The translations under genes and the position numbers were made by a program. Positions 24,880 through 38,300 of a DNA stretch of 64,000 bases are shown one piece after another. The notes beneath the pieces are model-generated. The model did not search any database, had not been told where the DNA came from, and saw nothing but the letters and a program-made list of their open reading frames with translations. Position 1 is the first letter of the stretch. Each line of letters begins with the position of its first letter. This stretch comes from Hymenopus coronatus. Lineage: Eukaryota; Arthropoda; Insecta; Mantodea; Hymenopodidae. Location of the stretch: NCBI GenBank assembly GCA_030762935.1, contig CM060900.1, forward strand, positions 435,724,259 through 435,788,258, given 5' to 3'.

Positions 24880-26200
24880 TTTTGCCATGTAATTAACCGT
24901 AACTTTGTTTTAAAATGGCCTATAGTCCTGATAGAGCCAGAAAACATATTAGAAAAGGTTATAAATTATCGAAAGTCAAGTCTGGGAGATGGTATATGCA
25001 GAAGGAAAATATTTGGAATGAAAAAAGAAAAATGGGGGACCTCTTATTCTGGTGCAAAAGTTAGTTGAGAGAACTGCTGCAGCTTTATACGTAAGTAAAA
25101 GAACAGTATTAAAAATAGGCAAGGAAATGTTTGAAATAAAGGAAAAATGTGGCCTATCAACAGTTGTTAAAACTCCTGGAAAAGTAAGACGAGGCAATAG
25201 ATACTTTCAAAATTAGATTCCATTCAAAAGGAAACAGTTTTTTGCCACATGTATAACTATTATAAAAGAAAAGAGTACTAAACCAAATAGCAAACTTTAA
25301 AAGTGTAAAGTTCAACTCAATTTTTAGTTTAATATTCCAGATTCATTGTGTCGATTCCCATTCCTAATTTGCCTAATCAAAAAATTGTTAGTGTTATTAA
25401 AACCTCTGATCCTCTTCAGCACATCCAGGTTTTCTCTAAGGAAAGTACTATATGATATGGGATTCTACTGGAAAAAGAGTTTAAATAGAAACATCCCTAT
25501 GGAAAGGGCAGACATTGAGGAATATAAGGGGGATGGACTTAAACAGACGAGTATGGCTAAACTAAACTTGGGGCACCTGTGTTTCAGAGGGTTGGACAGA
25601 TGGGAGTATCAATAAAATTAGGTGGGGGGGGGGGGAGGCTTTCATCACCCATGCCTTCTACTGAATTTGTTCCAAATCAAAAAGGACAGATTACCATGAA
25701 GAGATGGATGCTAATTGCTTCAAAAAGTGGTTTGAAGAACAGTTCTTGAGTAATTTAAACAGCTCTTCATTTATTGTGATGGATAATGCACTATGTCAAG
25801 GGGTCTACAATGCAGGCTCAAAAAGCAAAAATTATGACTGGCTAAATAGGAGCAACATTCAGGCCCTTTTACAGTATGGTCAAAAATCACTGGAAGACCT
25901 GAAAAAAATTGAGCTAATGGAACTTGTTCAATATCATAAGCTTACATTCCCTAAGTGTATTATAGATGAAATAGCTAAGAGCCAATTCATACTTAAAGCA
26001 ATAAGTGAAGTGATGCAAGAAGACTCATATAAGGTAGTGGGCAAATGAAGGTTGTTCTAGAGAATGTGTGGAAAGAAGGAATTTCAGAGAGAAAGAAATT
26101 GAAAGTGTCATTATAAACGTATGCAATTCAGGTGACAGTGATAGTGAATTTAGGGGAACCAGCAAATAGGAAGAAGATAACTTGGGAGAGTAGCCACCAG
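24880..26200 (+). pseudogene. IS630/Tc1-like DDE transposase fossil
   Basis: Pieces in several frames follow the order of an insect IS630/Tc1-related transposase: ENILEKVINYRKSSLGDG, then GAKVS and a helix-turn-helix region (24,930-25,200); LRKVLYDMGFYWKKSLNRNI, then PMERADIEEY (25,445-25,530); TDYHEEMDANCFKKWFEEQF and SSSFIVMDNALC (25,690-25,800), where the Asp of VMDNA is the second catalytic residue; and FPKCIIDEIAKSQ (25,945-25,985). The last open frame spans 25,704-26,048. The first catalytic block (YLDETW in relatives) is not found; a G-run at 25,623-25,636 interrupts that area. Inactive. Confidence 0.7.
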
Positions 26201-27579
26201 ACATTACATCAACAGCAAGTAACCATGAGGCAGTGGCAACGCCAGGTGCATAGTTAATTCTCCCAGACTTTATGTATATAGTCAGAAGTAAAACAGCAGT
26301 TGCTTATATTTTGGTTTTTCAGAGACACTACTTGCATCACGTAACTGCAGTTAAATAAACTTAGCTAATCTGTAGTAATAAACAAAAGTAAAATTTTCCT
26401 TTTCTTCCTTGGCAGAATATAATGCAAACAATTTCATTGTACTACTGGGTATTCCAAGAAATGGGATTCATTTATATTTTAAAGCATTAACTTGATAGGT
26501 ATTTCTTCATAGCTACAGAAGATTGAAATTCTTGTTGCCATCAAGACTTCCAAATCAGGGTTAAGTCCTGGCAGTTTCTAAAACGTATGCACTTGTGCAA
26601 ATATCAAAGCCTTCAGCTCATTAAATGAACTTCTGTGCTACAACTGGACTTCAGTTTCAATCAGTTCACAAATGACAAAACAGCTATGTCCAAAAGAAAG
26701 TTAATTTAATTCATTTAGAGCAAATAACTGTAAATTATGCTACTTATAAAGATGTACTTTAATCAATATCACTTCAAAGAAGGTTTGAATGTATATTAAG
26801 TGATTACAATTTTCAGCTTAATGTGTTTCATTTCCTTTAAGACACACTCAAGTATCAAGATGATGAAAATGTACAAAAATAAAGCTGTAAAAAGTAGGAT
26901 GTAAGTTCAGCTCTAATATACAGTACAGAGTTTTGTTTATACAGCTGGCCCATATAAAGTGCTACTGGTGAATATCTCTTAAAAAAAAATGCCAATCTTA
27001 TAGGAGCAATTGGCCTTTCAAATTGTAAATATGGAAAATATTTTCATGAGATCCCTTATGGGGTCTGGAGATCCCAACCTGAGAAACATTTTTTTTTCTA
27101 AAATAAATTGTTGAGCTGTTACCTCCCTCATGAACTCAGGGAGAAAATAAAGGTATCAAATGGAAGAACATGGGTATTCTGGTTTCAAAGTCTCCTGAAC
27201 TTCTAAAATACACCACCTTACGCAGTTAGTGATGTTGATTATTTAGTGTGGCTCTTGAAAATTAAAAATTGGCAGATTTTGATGTAGAGGTAGATATGAT
27301 TTTAGTATAGGTGAATGCACAGGAGAAATTATCAAAATGCATTGGGAATGTTCATTGAGAGATGCAGGATGCAAATGTAGAATATGAAATTTAAACAACT
27401 GGAAACACGACTATGTTAGTATAAAGAACAATAATCGCTTGAAGGTGAAATCAAAACTGAATGATGAAAATAGTATTAATACTCTAGCTGCTGTCAACGT
27501 GAATTGCACAAAGTCAGTGGGATTAGCTGCACTTCTGTATAGTGGATACTGAAGCAGCAGAAATACCATCCCTGTTGTT
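26201..27579. other. No recognisable gene
   Basis: AT-rich, no coding signature. Confidence 0.5.
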
Positions 27580-28150
27580 TGTGTTTGCATTGAGAACTTA
27601 CACAGAGATTTTAGCATTGAGTTGTTTTTTTGCGAGTGGTTATCCACTGTCTTTGCAGAGAATGGTTCATTCTTGGCAAACATTATTTTTCAATGAAGCA
27701 ACATTCTCAAATACTGGACAAGTTAGTAGGCATAATTATTGGGCATCTGAAAACCCCAAAATTGTTGGTTGCTAAATGAGGAATTCTTGATAACCTTGTC
27801 ATCAGCCCTTACCTCTTTGAAGGCACAATTACTGGTGAATCGTATTGCCATTTTCTCAAACTTGAATTACCTGCCTTATTGAAAAACGTATCCTTCAGTG
27901 TGAGAAGAGAAATGTGGTATCAGCAGAATGGTGCACCGTCACATTTTTCAATATGCAATCTAAATCAGAGTTTTGGTGATAGGTGGATTGCAAGTGCAGA
28001 ACCTATCATCTGGCCCCCTCGTACACGTGACTTAACAACCTTGGGCTTCTCTTTATGGGGATACAAAAAACAGAAACTCATGTTTAAAGCACCTAAGATC
28101 AAAGGGAATATGAAATATGTTAAGCTTGTCACATTATTAGCCCATGTATG
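27580..28150 (+). pseudogene. Tc1/mariner-superfamily transposase C-terminal half, catalytic triad replaced
   Basis: Recognisable segments are FNEATFSNTGQVSRHNYW (27,690-27,745), LVISPYLFEGTITGESYCHF (27,800-27,860), WYQQNGAPSHFSICNLNQSF (27,915-27,975) and IIWPPRTRDLTTLGFSLWGY (28,005-28,065). In intact relatives these read DEATF, QQDGAPAH and RSPDLTPLDF; here all three catalytic acidic positions are changed (Asn, Asn, Gly). A frameshift near 27,690 and a stop near 27,773 break the frame. The N-terminal DNA-binding region is missing. Confidence 0.75.
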
Positions 28151-29000
28151 TTAGCAGAGGAAACATTTCCAAAAAAATTGTCAAATGTTCAGATGTTAAA
28201 GTCACATTGAGTAATTTGAATAATTTGACTTTTTTATTTAGTACTATTTTCTACTAATTTATAGGTCATCCTATAACAGCTAAACAATTCCTTCTGGGAA
28301 AAAAAATGTTTTAATATAAGTTGCTTAGTTTATTGTGAGGAACCTATAAATACAAAAAAATTGTGATGGTTTCATTTAAAATTCTGAGGTTGGGCCCTGC
28401 AAATATTTTCCACACCACAATTTGGAAGGCCCCTTGTTCCTACCAGACATACACGATTTGGGATTCTTGGCATTTAGTTTTTTATGTTCATATAAGAGAT
28501 ATTCATCTGGAACACTTTATATGGGTTATCCTGTATAGTTGAAGCATCTTAAAAGTGTTCATAGATAATAAAGTTTAGTAAATACAAGAGTTAATATGCA
28601 GTTCTATGAAGATGTCTATATTGTTGCTAAGCAATATGAATTGCATAAAGTTGTTAAGATGTTTCTCTCTTAGTTTGCAAAGTTTCTTATACCAGAGGAG
28701 AATAAAAAAATATAATATGTTTGCCAGAGATTTACATTTGAAGAGAATTTAGTCACCACCAGTAATTTCAAACCTAATTTTCCTTTCTGAAGCTCTATGA
28801 AAACTGGTTTATAAGTTTAAAGACTCATCAACAAATTATTTCAAATAGACATTTTAATTTTGCTTAAACTAAGTACTGACCATAAGGTAATTTATGTGGG
28901 GCAGAAATCTGTTTCTTTCCCTCTATGTATTTTCTAAACAGTTCATTTCAGTATTTTAATAGAAGATAAAAGTCTTCCTTTTGTGCTTTTAGCAGGATAA
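28151..29000 (-). other. Desaturase 3' untranslated region candidate
   Basis: Downstream of the desaturase stop there is no recognised coding sequence for 850 bases. On the minus strand an ATTAAA variant signal lies at 28960-28955 and the first AATAAA I find lies at 28334-28329, with another at 28238-28233. Any of these could end the transcript; transcript data would be needed to choose. Confidence 0.35.
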
Positions 29001-29319
29001 TTACTTCGTTTTTCTGTTCAATACTTGAGCCTCTTTTTTCTCTTCCTCAGTCAGATCTTTGTCCTCCCATCCCCATACTTCATGAGTCCCATCTCCTGTT
29101 CTCTTCACTCTGCTCTGTACCATTGACATTGACACAGTCTTAAGGTCATATGCCCAGCCAATTCTAGCAAAGAAGTCAATGAAGGCAGTTGTGAAATTTG
29201 CACTATAGTTGCCGAGTTCAGCTGTTTTGTAGTCCCATGGGAACACATGATGGTAGTTGTGCCATCCTTCTCCAAGAGCAAAGACTGCTACTCCCAGGTT
29301 TTCAGAGGGGTTGATATTC
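29001..29319 (-). CDS. desat1: Desaturase coding exon 5 (third histidine box, stop)
   Basis: This terminal 319-base exon follows acceptor TTTTTAAAG and ends with TAA at 29003-29001. It encodes NINPSENLGVAVFALGEGWH, then NYHHVFPWDYKTAELG and a C-terminus ending VWGWEDKDLTEEEKKEAQVL plus NRKTK. HNYHH is the third histidine box. NPSE occupies the position of the tetrapeptide signature used to classify insect desaturases (NPVE, KPSE, LPAQ and others), so this copy is intermediate between two Delta-9 types. The charged C-terminal tail is cytosolic in the family. Confidence 0.95.
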
Positions 29320-32300
29320 CTTTAAAAAGATTATATTATGTAATACTATGAAGTCAGACAGTTATGGATGGAATAAGTGTCATGAACACCAACATAACCT
29401 GTGAAGATAGAGTCAGACAGAAAAACCAGAATTTGAACCACGGATCTTAAATCAGGAGATGCATGGTTCAAATCACAACTACAGCTCTAAGGTGTTTGGT
29501 CTGACTCTACCTTTCCAACTGCTGTCCTGACACATATAGTGTGGTATTAGTAGTAGTAATAATAATAATAATAATAATAATAATCATCATCATCATCATC
29601 TCATTGATACCTTCAATCATACATACCAGGTAGTCATGCTGTGATATGGAAATGTCAAATCATTTAACAATTTAGTTTTAAAACATAATATGTAGTTAAT
29701 AAGATTATTTATAAAGTAAAAAAACATCAAGTGTGAATATACATCTAAATTTACAATACAAATATGTTTAATAAGAACAATAAATATATGACCATGATAA
29801 TCACTGTTAGGATTTTTAGGTGCAAATTTCAGATAAAAAAGGAAGTGAAAGAAGTTCAAAAAAAAAAAAAAAAAAAATGTTGGTTTATTCAACCAATTCA
29901 ACAGTTTCTCTTTCCTCTATTTTAGTTTATTGAATTACAAACAAGTACATCAAATTAATACTCATCAAAAGAAGGGAAAAAAAACATGAAACTGTTTACT
30001 TTAACAGAAGCATCTCTACATTTTTAAAGGTCTGTTTCTATTAGGAGGTGACATAACTTTGTAGATGCTAAAGCTTCTTTTGACATCCAGAGAAACCAGT
30101 GGGTCAAATCTTGTATTCACTCAGAATGGCAACTCTACAGATGTGGCAAATTCCTCAATGTCTTGATTTTTCTGAAGGCTACACTCAAGTTTGTCTTTGT
30201 CAAAGCCATCTGACTCCTCCCTCATGGAAGTGAGAATATCCCACTGTTTTTCCTTTTCCAGATCTTGTTCTTCTAATCATATATTAGCTGCTGTCAGGTA
30301 CTTGTAACTATGGACACATTATAGTTTTCTGAAATCATGTATTTTCTCTGGTAACAGATGTTGCTGTGCCTTGGAAATTGCATTTGCATCAGCTGGATCC
30401 AAAGAAAGCACAAACTCTCCAATTTTGTCAAAATTCTCACACAATATAGTAAGTAGCGCAGTCAATCCAAGATTCCCAGCGAGTAATGATCAGGAAATTT
30501 GGAAGGGGCAGGCCAGTGGTTTCCCTGTAGGCGACAACACAACTGGGAGCTTTCAGTAGAATGTTCATGGCAGAGATGAAATGATTTGCAATTTCCTTAT
30601 GGATTCACAAACCCTGTAAAGGGCATGAACATGCTTCAACTTAGGAAATAAGGGTTCAATTGGTTAACAGCTGAAACCATGTATGGAGCCTGGTCCATAA
30701 CCACAAGAAGGTTTTCAATCTTGATACCGTAGGCCAGATTTTTTGGCAGAAGTCCATAATTGATTGGATTACTGTACTAACATTTGCTTTATGCAGCTCA
30801 CATATTTTTAACAATATGGGTTTAACTTTCCCCCTGTTAAGAGAAAAACTAAAATGCTAAAATGTTCAAAAAATGTTGTTACCATTGAGTCTATGGTTTC
30901 ATTCACAATGATTCCCACATCGCAATCACACACTTTCTCCTTAATTCTTTTTATAGTTTCTTGGTAAACAGGCTCTATGTATTGCATAAATAGTTTTTTC
31001 ACACAAGCCACGTGTAGGACAGGAGTTGGATAGGTCGAGTCAGACTGAAAAATTAAATTCCATAGCTGGGATTTGAACCATGGATCTCCCGATCTCTAGC
31101 TGGTTGCTCTGCCACTGAGCACTAAGCAACCGTCTAGAGATCGGGAGATCCGTGGTTCAAATCCGGCTATGGCATTGAATTTTTCAGTCTGACTCTACCT
31201 ATACAGGCTCTATGTAGTTTTTTCTTAAAAAAACTCTCATCAGGCATTGACATCCTCATGTATTTTTCAAGAAATCTCTTGAAGGCTGGATGGTTCACCT
31301 TATTGAGTAGAATTTCTGATTGTGTATGAGCTGAACACTAATCAATGTTTAATTCCCTCAAATTTTGGCCTTTTGAAGAACTCTGTTGAAACACATTTTG
31401 TAATAAAGGATACTGTGATGTTTGCTTGAACAGTTTTACTCATTTGATGCTTAGAGGTGGAAATATGTTTTTCATCTAAAAATTCCTGAATCACAATAGT
31501 ACATGGCATAACATTTCCATCAGTATGTATGAAATTTTGTTTGAATTCCTGAGCCAGAAAAATAAATCAGGCACTAGACACCTTTTGCACGATAAAATCT
31601 AGTAGTACACTCATTTAGTAATGTAACAACGAGCTAACATCAGTTCACTTGCTAACTCAATGCGACTGTCACCAACTCACGCTTGCACCCACTTGCTCAC
31701 TTGCTGTCCACACACTCCTTTAACACTGTGACAATTACCAGAGTGTACCTATTCATGCTGGAACTGCAGTCTCAGTGATTTCTAGTAGCTTCGAGTGGAA
31801 CCCAGCCTCAATTCTCGGAATTACGTGGGTGCAGTTAGTGCCATCTCTGCCTGACCAGCCTCCGCCTCCACCTCCACGTGAACAGATGTAACAAATGCAC
31901 ATTCACGAACAGCAGACTACTGATTCTGGTAGGACAGATTCACTCATTGTCAAATGCAATAATGCAGGCTACTTTATAGCAATAAAGTGAGAGAAGAGGT
32001 TTTGTCAAACATATAATTATTTTCCATTGTTGCAGGTGTGCTTTCAGCTCCCACGCAGCATTACTGAAACTGTTTACTATTTGCACGTACACGAGACATT
32101 AATTGAAAGTTTAATATTTTATATTGATTAGAAATCTTATACAATAAATTGGAATTAAACCTCAAAGACAATAGGGGATTATGGGCATGGTTGGGGAAAG
32201 GGATAAAGAACTCAAAAAAGGGAAAAAGGTGCATAAAAACTGCCTGTTTTTGCAACTAGAAACAAAATTCCACACTGTGATATCTTTTTGAACAGCTTTA

Positions 32301-35300
32301 ATTTACCCTGCGAAAAAAGGTGTGCACCTAAAAATCCTTGATAATAAAAGGTAAACACATCATTAAGATATATTTATAATATATAATCCAAATATGTTAC
32401 TCAATTTACCATGCAAGTTAAGAATTAAGAAATTTTTCAACCGAGTAAAAGCAGTGCTCGAACAAGTTAGCTTTGAAACATTCAATTTTTTTTTACTGAT
32501 TTTATGTTATGGTAACTTATTATAAATCTTGGAATTTGAATATGCTGTTCCATCCTGATACATTTTTGTATTTGCTCTTATTACATGTATGCTTGATTTT
32601 TGGCATGTGTTGTGGCTATGGATACTTTCATTTGTTGGGAGAATATTACTTGCCAGTGTATTTTTTGGCATATAAAGCACATTTCAGAATACCGACAGAT
32701 AGAAGAGATATAATTTTGAGTTGTTTAAATAATGGTCTACACAAATTCCTCCAGCTGACTCCATTATTATCCTTATTATTCTTTATTGGCTTTTAAATAG
32801 GGCATTACAAGTCAAACAATTTCTCCACAACACTATTCCATATCCCAAATGAGTATGGACATAAATAAGTGTATCAATTCCAATATTATCTGACAGTATT
32901 CGAAATTTATAACATATAGGATTCAGTTTACTTATTAAAGTGCCAATGTGCTTATCCCATTTATCTGAATCCAAATTCCAAGAAAGTTTACATCGTCAGT
33001 GTTTTCTATTGGTTTGTTATTAATTTTTACAATTAGCACCAAAAAATAATTATTTTGAGCAGACCATAAGGGCCTATGGTCCAAGAGCACTAACTCTGCT
33101 ATTGTAGTCATGCAATCAACTACAGAAATGCACATTTTAGATTTACAATGCCTCACAACCATTTCCATATATACATAGGTATACATTAATGTATATTTAA
33201 AATTAAAATTTACAGCAATGGTATTTACCATATACAGTCTTAATCTTCACTAATACTAAAAAAAGGCAAGTCCTTTAAAAAGGTTTCTAGATGCATTTTA
33301 AACTGTTTTACGGAAATATTAATTAATTCTATATTAAAGAGCTTAAGACCTCTATATAAATAGTGGTTTTGAGTTTTGCTTTGCTCAGTCTAAGCTACAG
33401 CATTTCTAAATTTTTATTGTTTCTAGTGTCATGATAGTTTATAGTATTTCTAGAAGGTAAGGTTTGATTTTTTTTATGTATAGTAAACAATTAGGTATGT
33501 AAAGACTTGGCACAATTAACACCTTTAGTTCTTTGAAACAATTTCTGTATAAATCTATATTTTTTAAGTTTTTGATGCAATGGCCTGATTTCTTTTGCCA
33601 GTTGAAGACAGCATTGGCTCTAATTGCATTACCCCAAAGTAAGATTCCATAATTAAAATGAGAATGAAATAAAGAAGAAATAATTCATTAACAATAACCT
33701 CTGAACTTCATACAAATTGCAAGCATTATTTACACACCTTGCAGGTAGCAGCTCAGTTACTGCAATCAGTGTTTGCTTGCTCGATTTATGAGAATATAAT
33801 GATAAATATTAAAATTATTTATATTCCACAAAATTACATCATCATCTTCATTTCAGTGCCAGAAGAAATGCTACTCGTAAAATGCATATATTGCTGTATA
33901 GAATTTCAATAAAGTTATTACTTCACAAGTTAATGCATATACATACTATAGGGAAAACCTGCTCCTGCACACAATTACATAGGCAGAAATGACAACAGTG
34001 CAGCCTTGCAATGCGATACAAAAGTCCTCATGAAAAAATAAAAACCTAAACACATAAACAATAAAATAGCAGCAAACAAAACAACTTGAATGCAAATATC
34101 AAAGACAATTTTTTTCCACTTCCTCTTATGGTGGTTTAACAATAAAATGACAAGACCCGAAAGTATCTTTTGACCTAGTTATTATGGGGATACTGAACTA
34201 AATTAGGTGAAACAAGCCTATGATGCATGCTGAACAGATAACTAATAGGGAATGTGCATGCAGCAAAATCACTGTGTGTAAATCTTGTTCATGTGCGCAG
34301 CCATACTGTTTATAAATATGATGACATGCCCAGAAAAACAGGTTAACCCTAAAAATAAACGTTTCTAGATACATGTTTCTTTCTGTAGTTGCATCAGAGA
34401 ACAATTTTTCTTCTATCCTCCAGCTATCATATGAAGCTAAATAGAGAAAAGTTAAGTTCTTGCATTTCATGATTTGCTTCTTGAGTGTCTAAAATGGGCT
34501 GAACTTGTCTTGTTGCTTTAAGTGGCAGTCATGGAAGCTAGTACATAAACAGGATAACCAACAGTGATTCAAATGTTTTTGAAAAGTCAATATTTTAATA
34601 TTACTATATGTTTTATGAAACCAGCATAGTTTTATTTATCAGAATAAAGCAACGTACAGATAATAGTCGTCAAGTATATAGCCCACTTCATAAGTAATAA
34701 CTAATACGAATCCAAGCCCCTACACGCCTAGCTGTGCAGACCAGATTATCTGTCATAATATGAAGAAGTCTGGTGGAGGGCAAGAGACTCCCTAGGTTTC
34801 GAGCAATGCATTAGTTGTAATGAGAAAACATTGAAATTTAAAACAGCTATAATTACGTCATAAGGATACCTGAATAGGAAATAATTGTGACAACACATTC
34901 TTTATGATCGTCAGCATCTATGCAAAGGGATTAGACCTTGAATGTCCTGTTGGAAGTTGAATAAAATCACTTCACTGAGCTTGAATATCGCATACCTGCA
35001 TTTAAAGTGGTTTATGAACAGGATGTAAGCATCTCAGAGAGCATAATTCAGCATTAATTCCCTTTTCTCAGTTTCTTCTCAGCGATTCCATGTATACTTT
35101 CTCCTTTTTACTTTAGTGCACAAAGTCGTCAATAAGAATTACAAAGACGGTTTTTTATTAATAGTGTTTCTGTAGTAAAGTGGTCAAAATACTGAATTAA
35201 AAATGAAAAATATGCTGGGATCTATTCCAGGCTGATGAAGCTATTCTTATTCCCCACCCTCAAGAGCCTGGAAATATGAACGCGATACTGAATGTGTGTT

Positions 35301-38300
35301 AAGTTAATCGAGTACAGTTTTAATGTACACCTCAAATTTAAGCAACCTTATTCAAGGTCAAAGTGGTAATAAAACGTTATTACCTAAACAAGCAAATAAA
35401 ATGATTTAGCAGAAAAAAAACATATGCGATATTGGATTTTCAGAGATGGTATGTACAGTATAAAAATAAAATAAATGTGAAATTAGGTACCGTAAAAGCA
35501 GGTGAATCCAATCAAAATTTGCATATAATTTAATATTTTGAAATGAAATACTTTGCTAAAAGTGGTGAAGCACGGAAGATATGTTCCTTCATATTTGACA
35601 ATAATGATACATAAATATCGTCATTGACTGACTTCAACAATGGCATACTTATTTAATTGTTTACCGATCGGTGTCACCCGCATAGTGCAGGTGGTTCCGA
35701 TCACTCATTTATTTTCATTCAATGTCGTTTTATATCTTTAATATGGGTAAATACGATCACAACTGTGATTTTTAAAAAATAATTTCATAAATTACACGAA
35801 ACAACGAACAATGGTATATAAATTGTGCATTTATATTCATATTTATTTTGTAGGACTCCAAATGTTTCAGCAGATGTTCATAACCAAAGGTCGATTACAG
35901 AATATGATTACAAAGAAGAAAAACACAGCTCAGTTTATCGATAAACATGTTTTCATCATTGAAACTGTCCATTACTCAATTTTATTAATCATATCATCTA
36001 TGTTTCTAAACATGTAACTTCCTCTTCTCTCGCATTGGATTTTTAGAATTATTTCACTTCTCTCTACTTCTGCAATGTCCTCAGTCTCTGGAAAAATGAA
36101 GTGTGTGTTCAAGTTATCACTTTCTTTTTTCTTAAAAACTTAACCTCAAACAAATCTTTATAAACTTCTTCCTCAATCTTTCCAATAAAGTATCTAACCA
36201 TCTTCTTCGTTGGGAATTTTACTACAACAAACTCTCCTCTTGAAATTTCTTCAGTTCCATCCTCACTTTCCTCAACTGCTTTTGATGCTTCATCAATGTC
36301 ATCATCATCTCTCTCTGCTGGCTCATCTGCATTGGTTCCTTCACCTGTAATGTGGACATTTTGTTGACTCTCAAGATCTTCCACAACCACTCCCTTACCT
36401 GGCACCACATTCAACTGAGTCTTACGAACCGCTTCTGTTCTCTTAGCTGCTTCTCCAGTACAAGACTGCTTTAAGTGATCCACAAATGCTTCTGTCCACG
36501 ACTTTTCCATTTCCTGTGTACCATCATCATCATTTACATCTACAACTTGAGAGAGAACTTTTTCTGGGTAGAAGGGAACAATCCCTGTCTTTGCAAAACC
36601 GGATATGATATTCTGTTTCTTATTATCTCCAATTTCATAAAATGTCTTTTTAAGAAGGCGAGGAAATTCTGATTTTGGAACTACACCTCTGTTATGTTGT
36701 TTCCACTCATCAAGAACACTCCTCCAAGCACGTTTGAGTGGTTGAAAGAATACTACATCGAGTGGGTGGTGTTAGGTGGCAATAGAACAAATCGCACATT
36801 GTGCAACTCACACTGTTTGATGACATGTAGAGAAATGTGGCTTGTTAAATTATCCCCTATTAGCAACTTTGTCCCTTCTAATCTTCTTACGAAAGGAACC
36901 AGAATGTCCGAAAACCATGCTTCAAGCATACTCATAACAAACCATCCACTCAATTTTCTATTATAGCCAGCACCATGCATACCCCCTAACAACTGTGTGT
37001 CATAGAGATGCTTACTCTTGTACACTGTAAATGGAGGAAGCAATTTTCCATCTGCTGTAGCTGACACCATAACACTAATGCTGTTCTTTGAAGAATCAAT
37101 TATTCTTCCCGGGTGTTTTACACCACGTTTGACAATGACTCTAACTTGGCCCGGATCATTGAGAAATTGGTTTCATCATAATTAATGATGTTAGATGGAG
37201 GGACTCCCTCCATTGATGTCTCTAAATTAGAAAAATATTCATGCACTGTAGCATGTGTAACAGCTGCTCTGGCCCTCTTTATACTTTCACTTAATCTTAC
37301 ACTTAATTCCTTGTTTCTTCCAAGGAATCCACGTAACCATTCCTTGCCATAACTTTGTACTACATTTCTGATATCTCGATATCTTAGCAGGAAACCCCAT
37401 TTGGCACACACCAGTAAACTTTCAATCAAAGTTTTTTTTTCTTCTCTACTTAAAGCAGTTTGTCTTCCCATTCTGATTTTACATTTGTTATTTATTTTAT
37501 CATTAAGGGTGGTGTATGGCACACCATATTGCTCCGATGCTTAATTTCCCTGATTTCGCAGCATTTACTGCGTTAGTTAAGTATACAGAATTGTAATTAC
37601 ATCTACTGCCAGGACCAACTTTCTTTTTGTACTTCTCCACGCTGATCGGATTCACCCTACAATGTAACAAATTTTAATGTCAGACGAGTTACCATTAAAA
37701 CAAAATGAACTTGAATAGGTTTAGTTACTGATACTACCGCAAGAAACACGAATGAAATATAATATTTTAAAACATACCTAGTTATACGAAAGTGATGAAA
37801 TGCACAACAGAGCTTTTCACAAGTAAACTTCTTCCACCATTATGATGCGTTCACTTGAATCTGATCTTCTTCTATAGAAAACAATAATAACAGTTTCGAC
37901 GCAACAATGTTGTGTTCTAATTGTATTCTCGTTCCGAATACATGATGCAACAATTAACTCTATACAGTTGTTCCGCCGTTTATTGTTGTTTTCCGAGTAA
38001 AAGAAGAAACAATCAGAATTTTCAGCCTATATCGGATTCACCCGCTTTTACGGTACCTGTATTCCTCTTCAGTCAATTAAATTCAAGAAGTTAAGTAAAC
38101 ATTTTCTATGAGTATTTGTGGTATATTTGAGTTAGATAAGATAGGTATATAAGTGTGTGCACAACAGGAGAGTATGGACTGTGCTTCCTGAAATGATATA
38201 TAAACAAATCTAAAATTAGAATTGATCATTACTTAATATTCTTCATGTTCTTACACTTTTGCAAAATTCTTTTTTGCACCCTGTGGGGTCGTGTTTCAGC

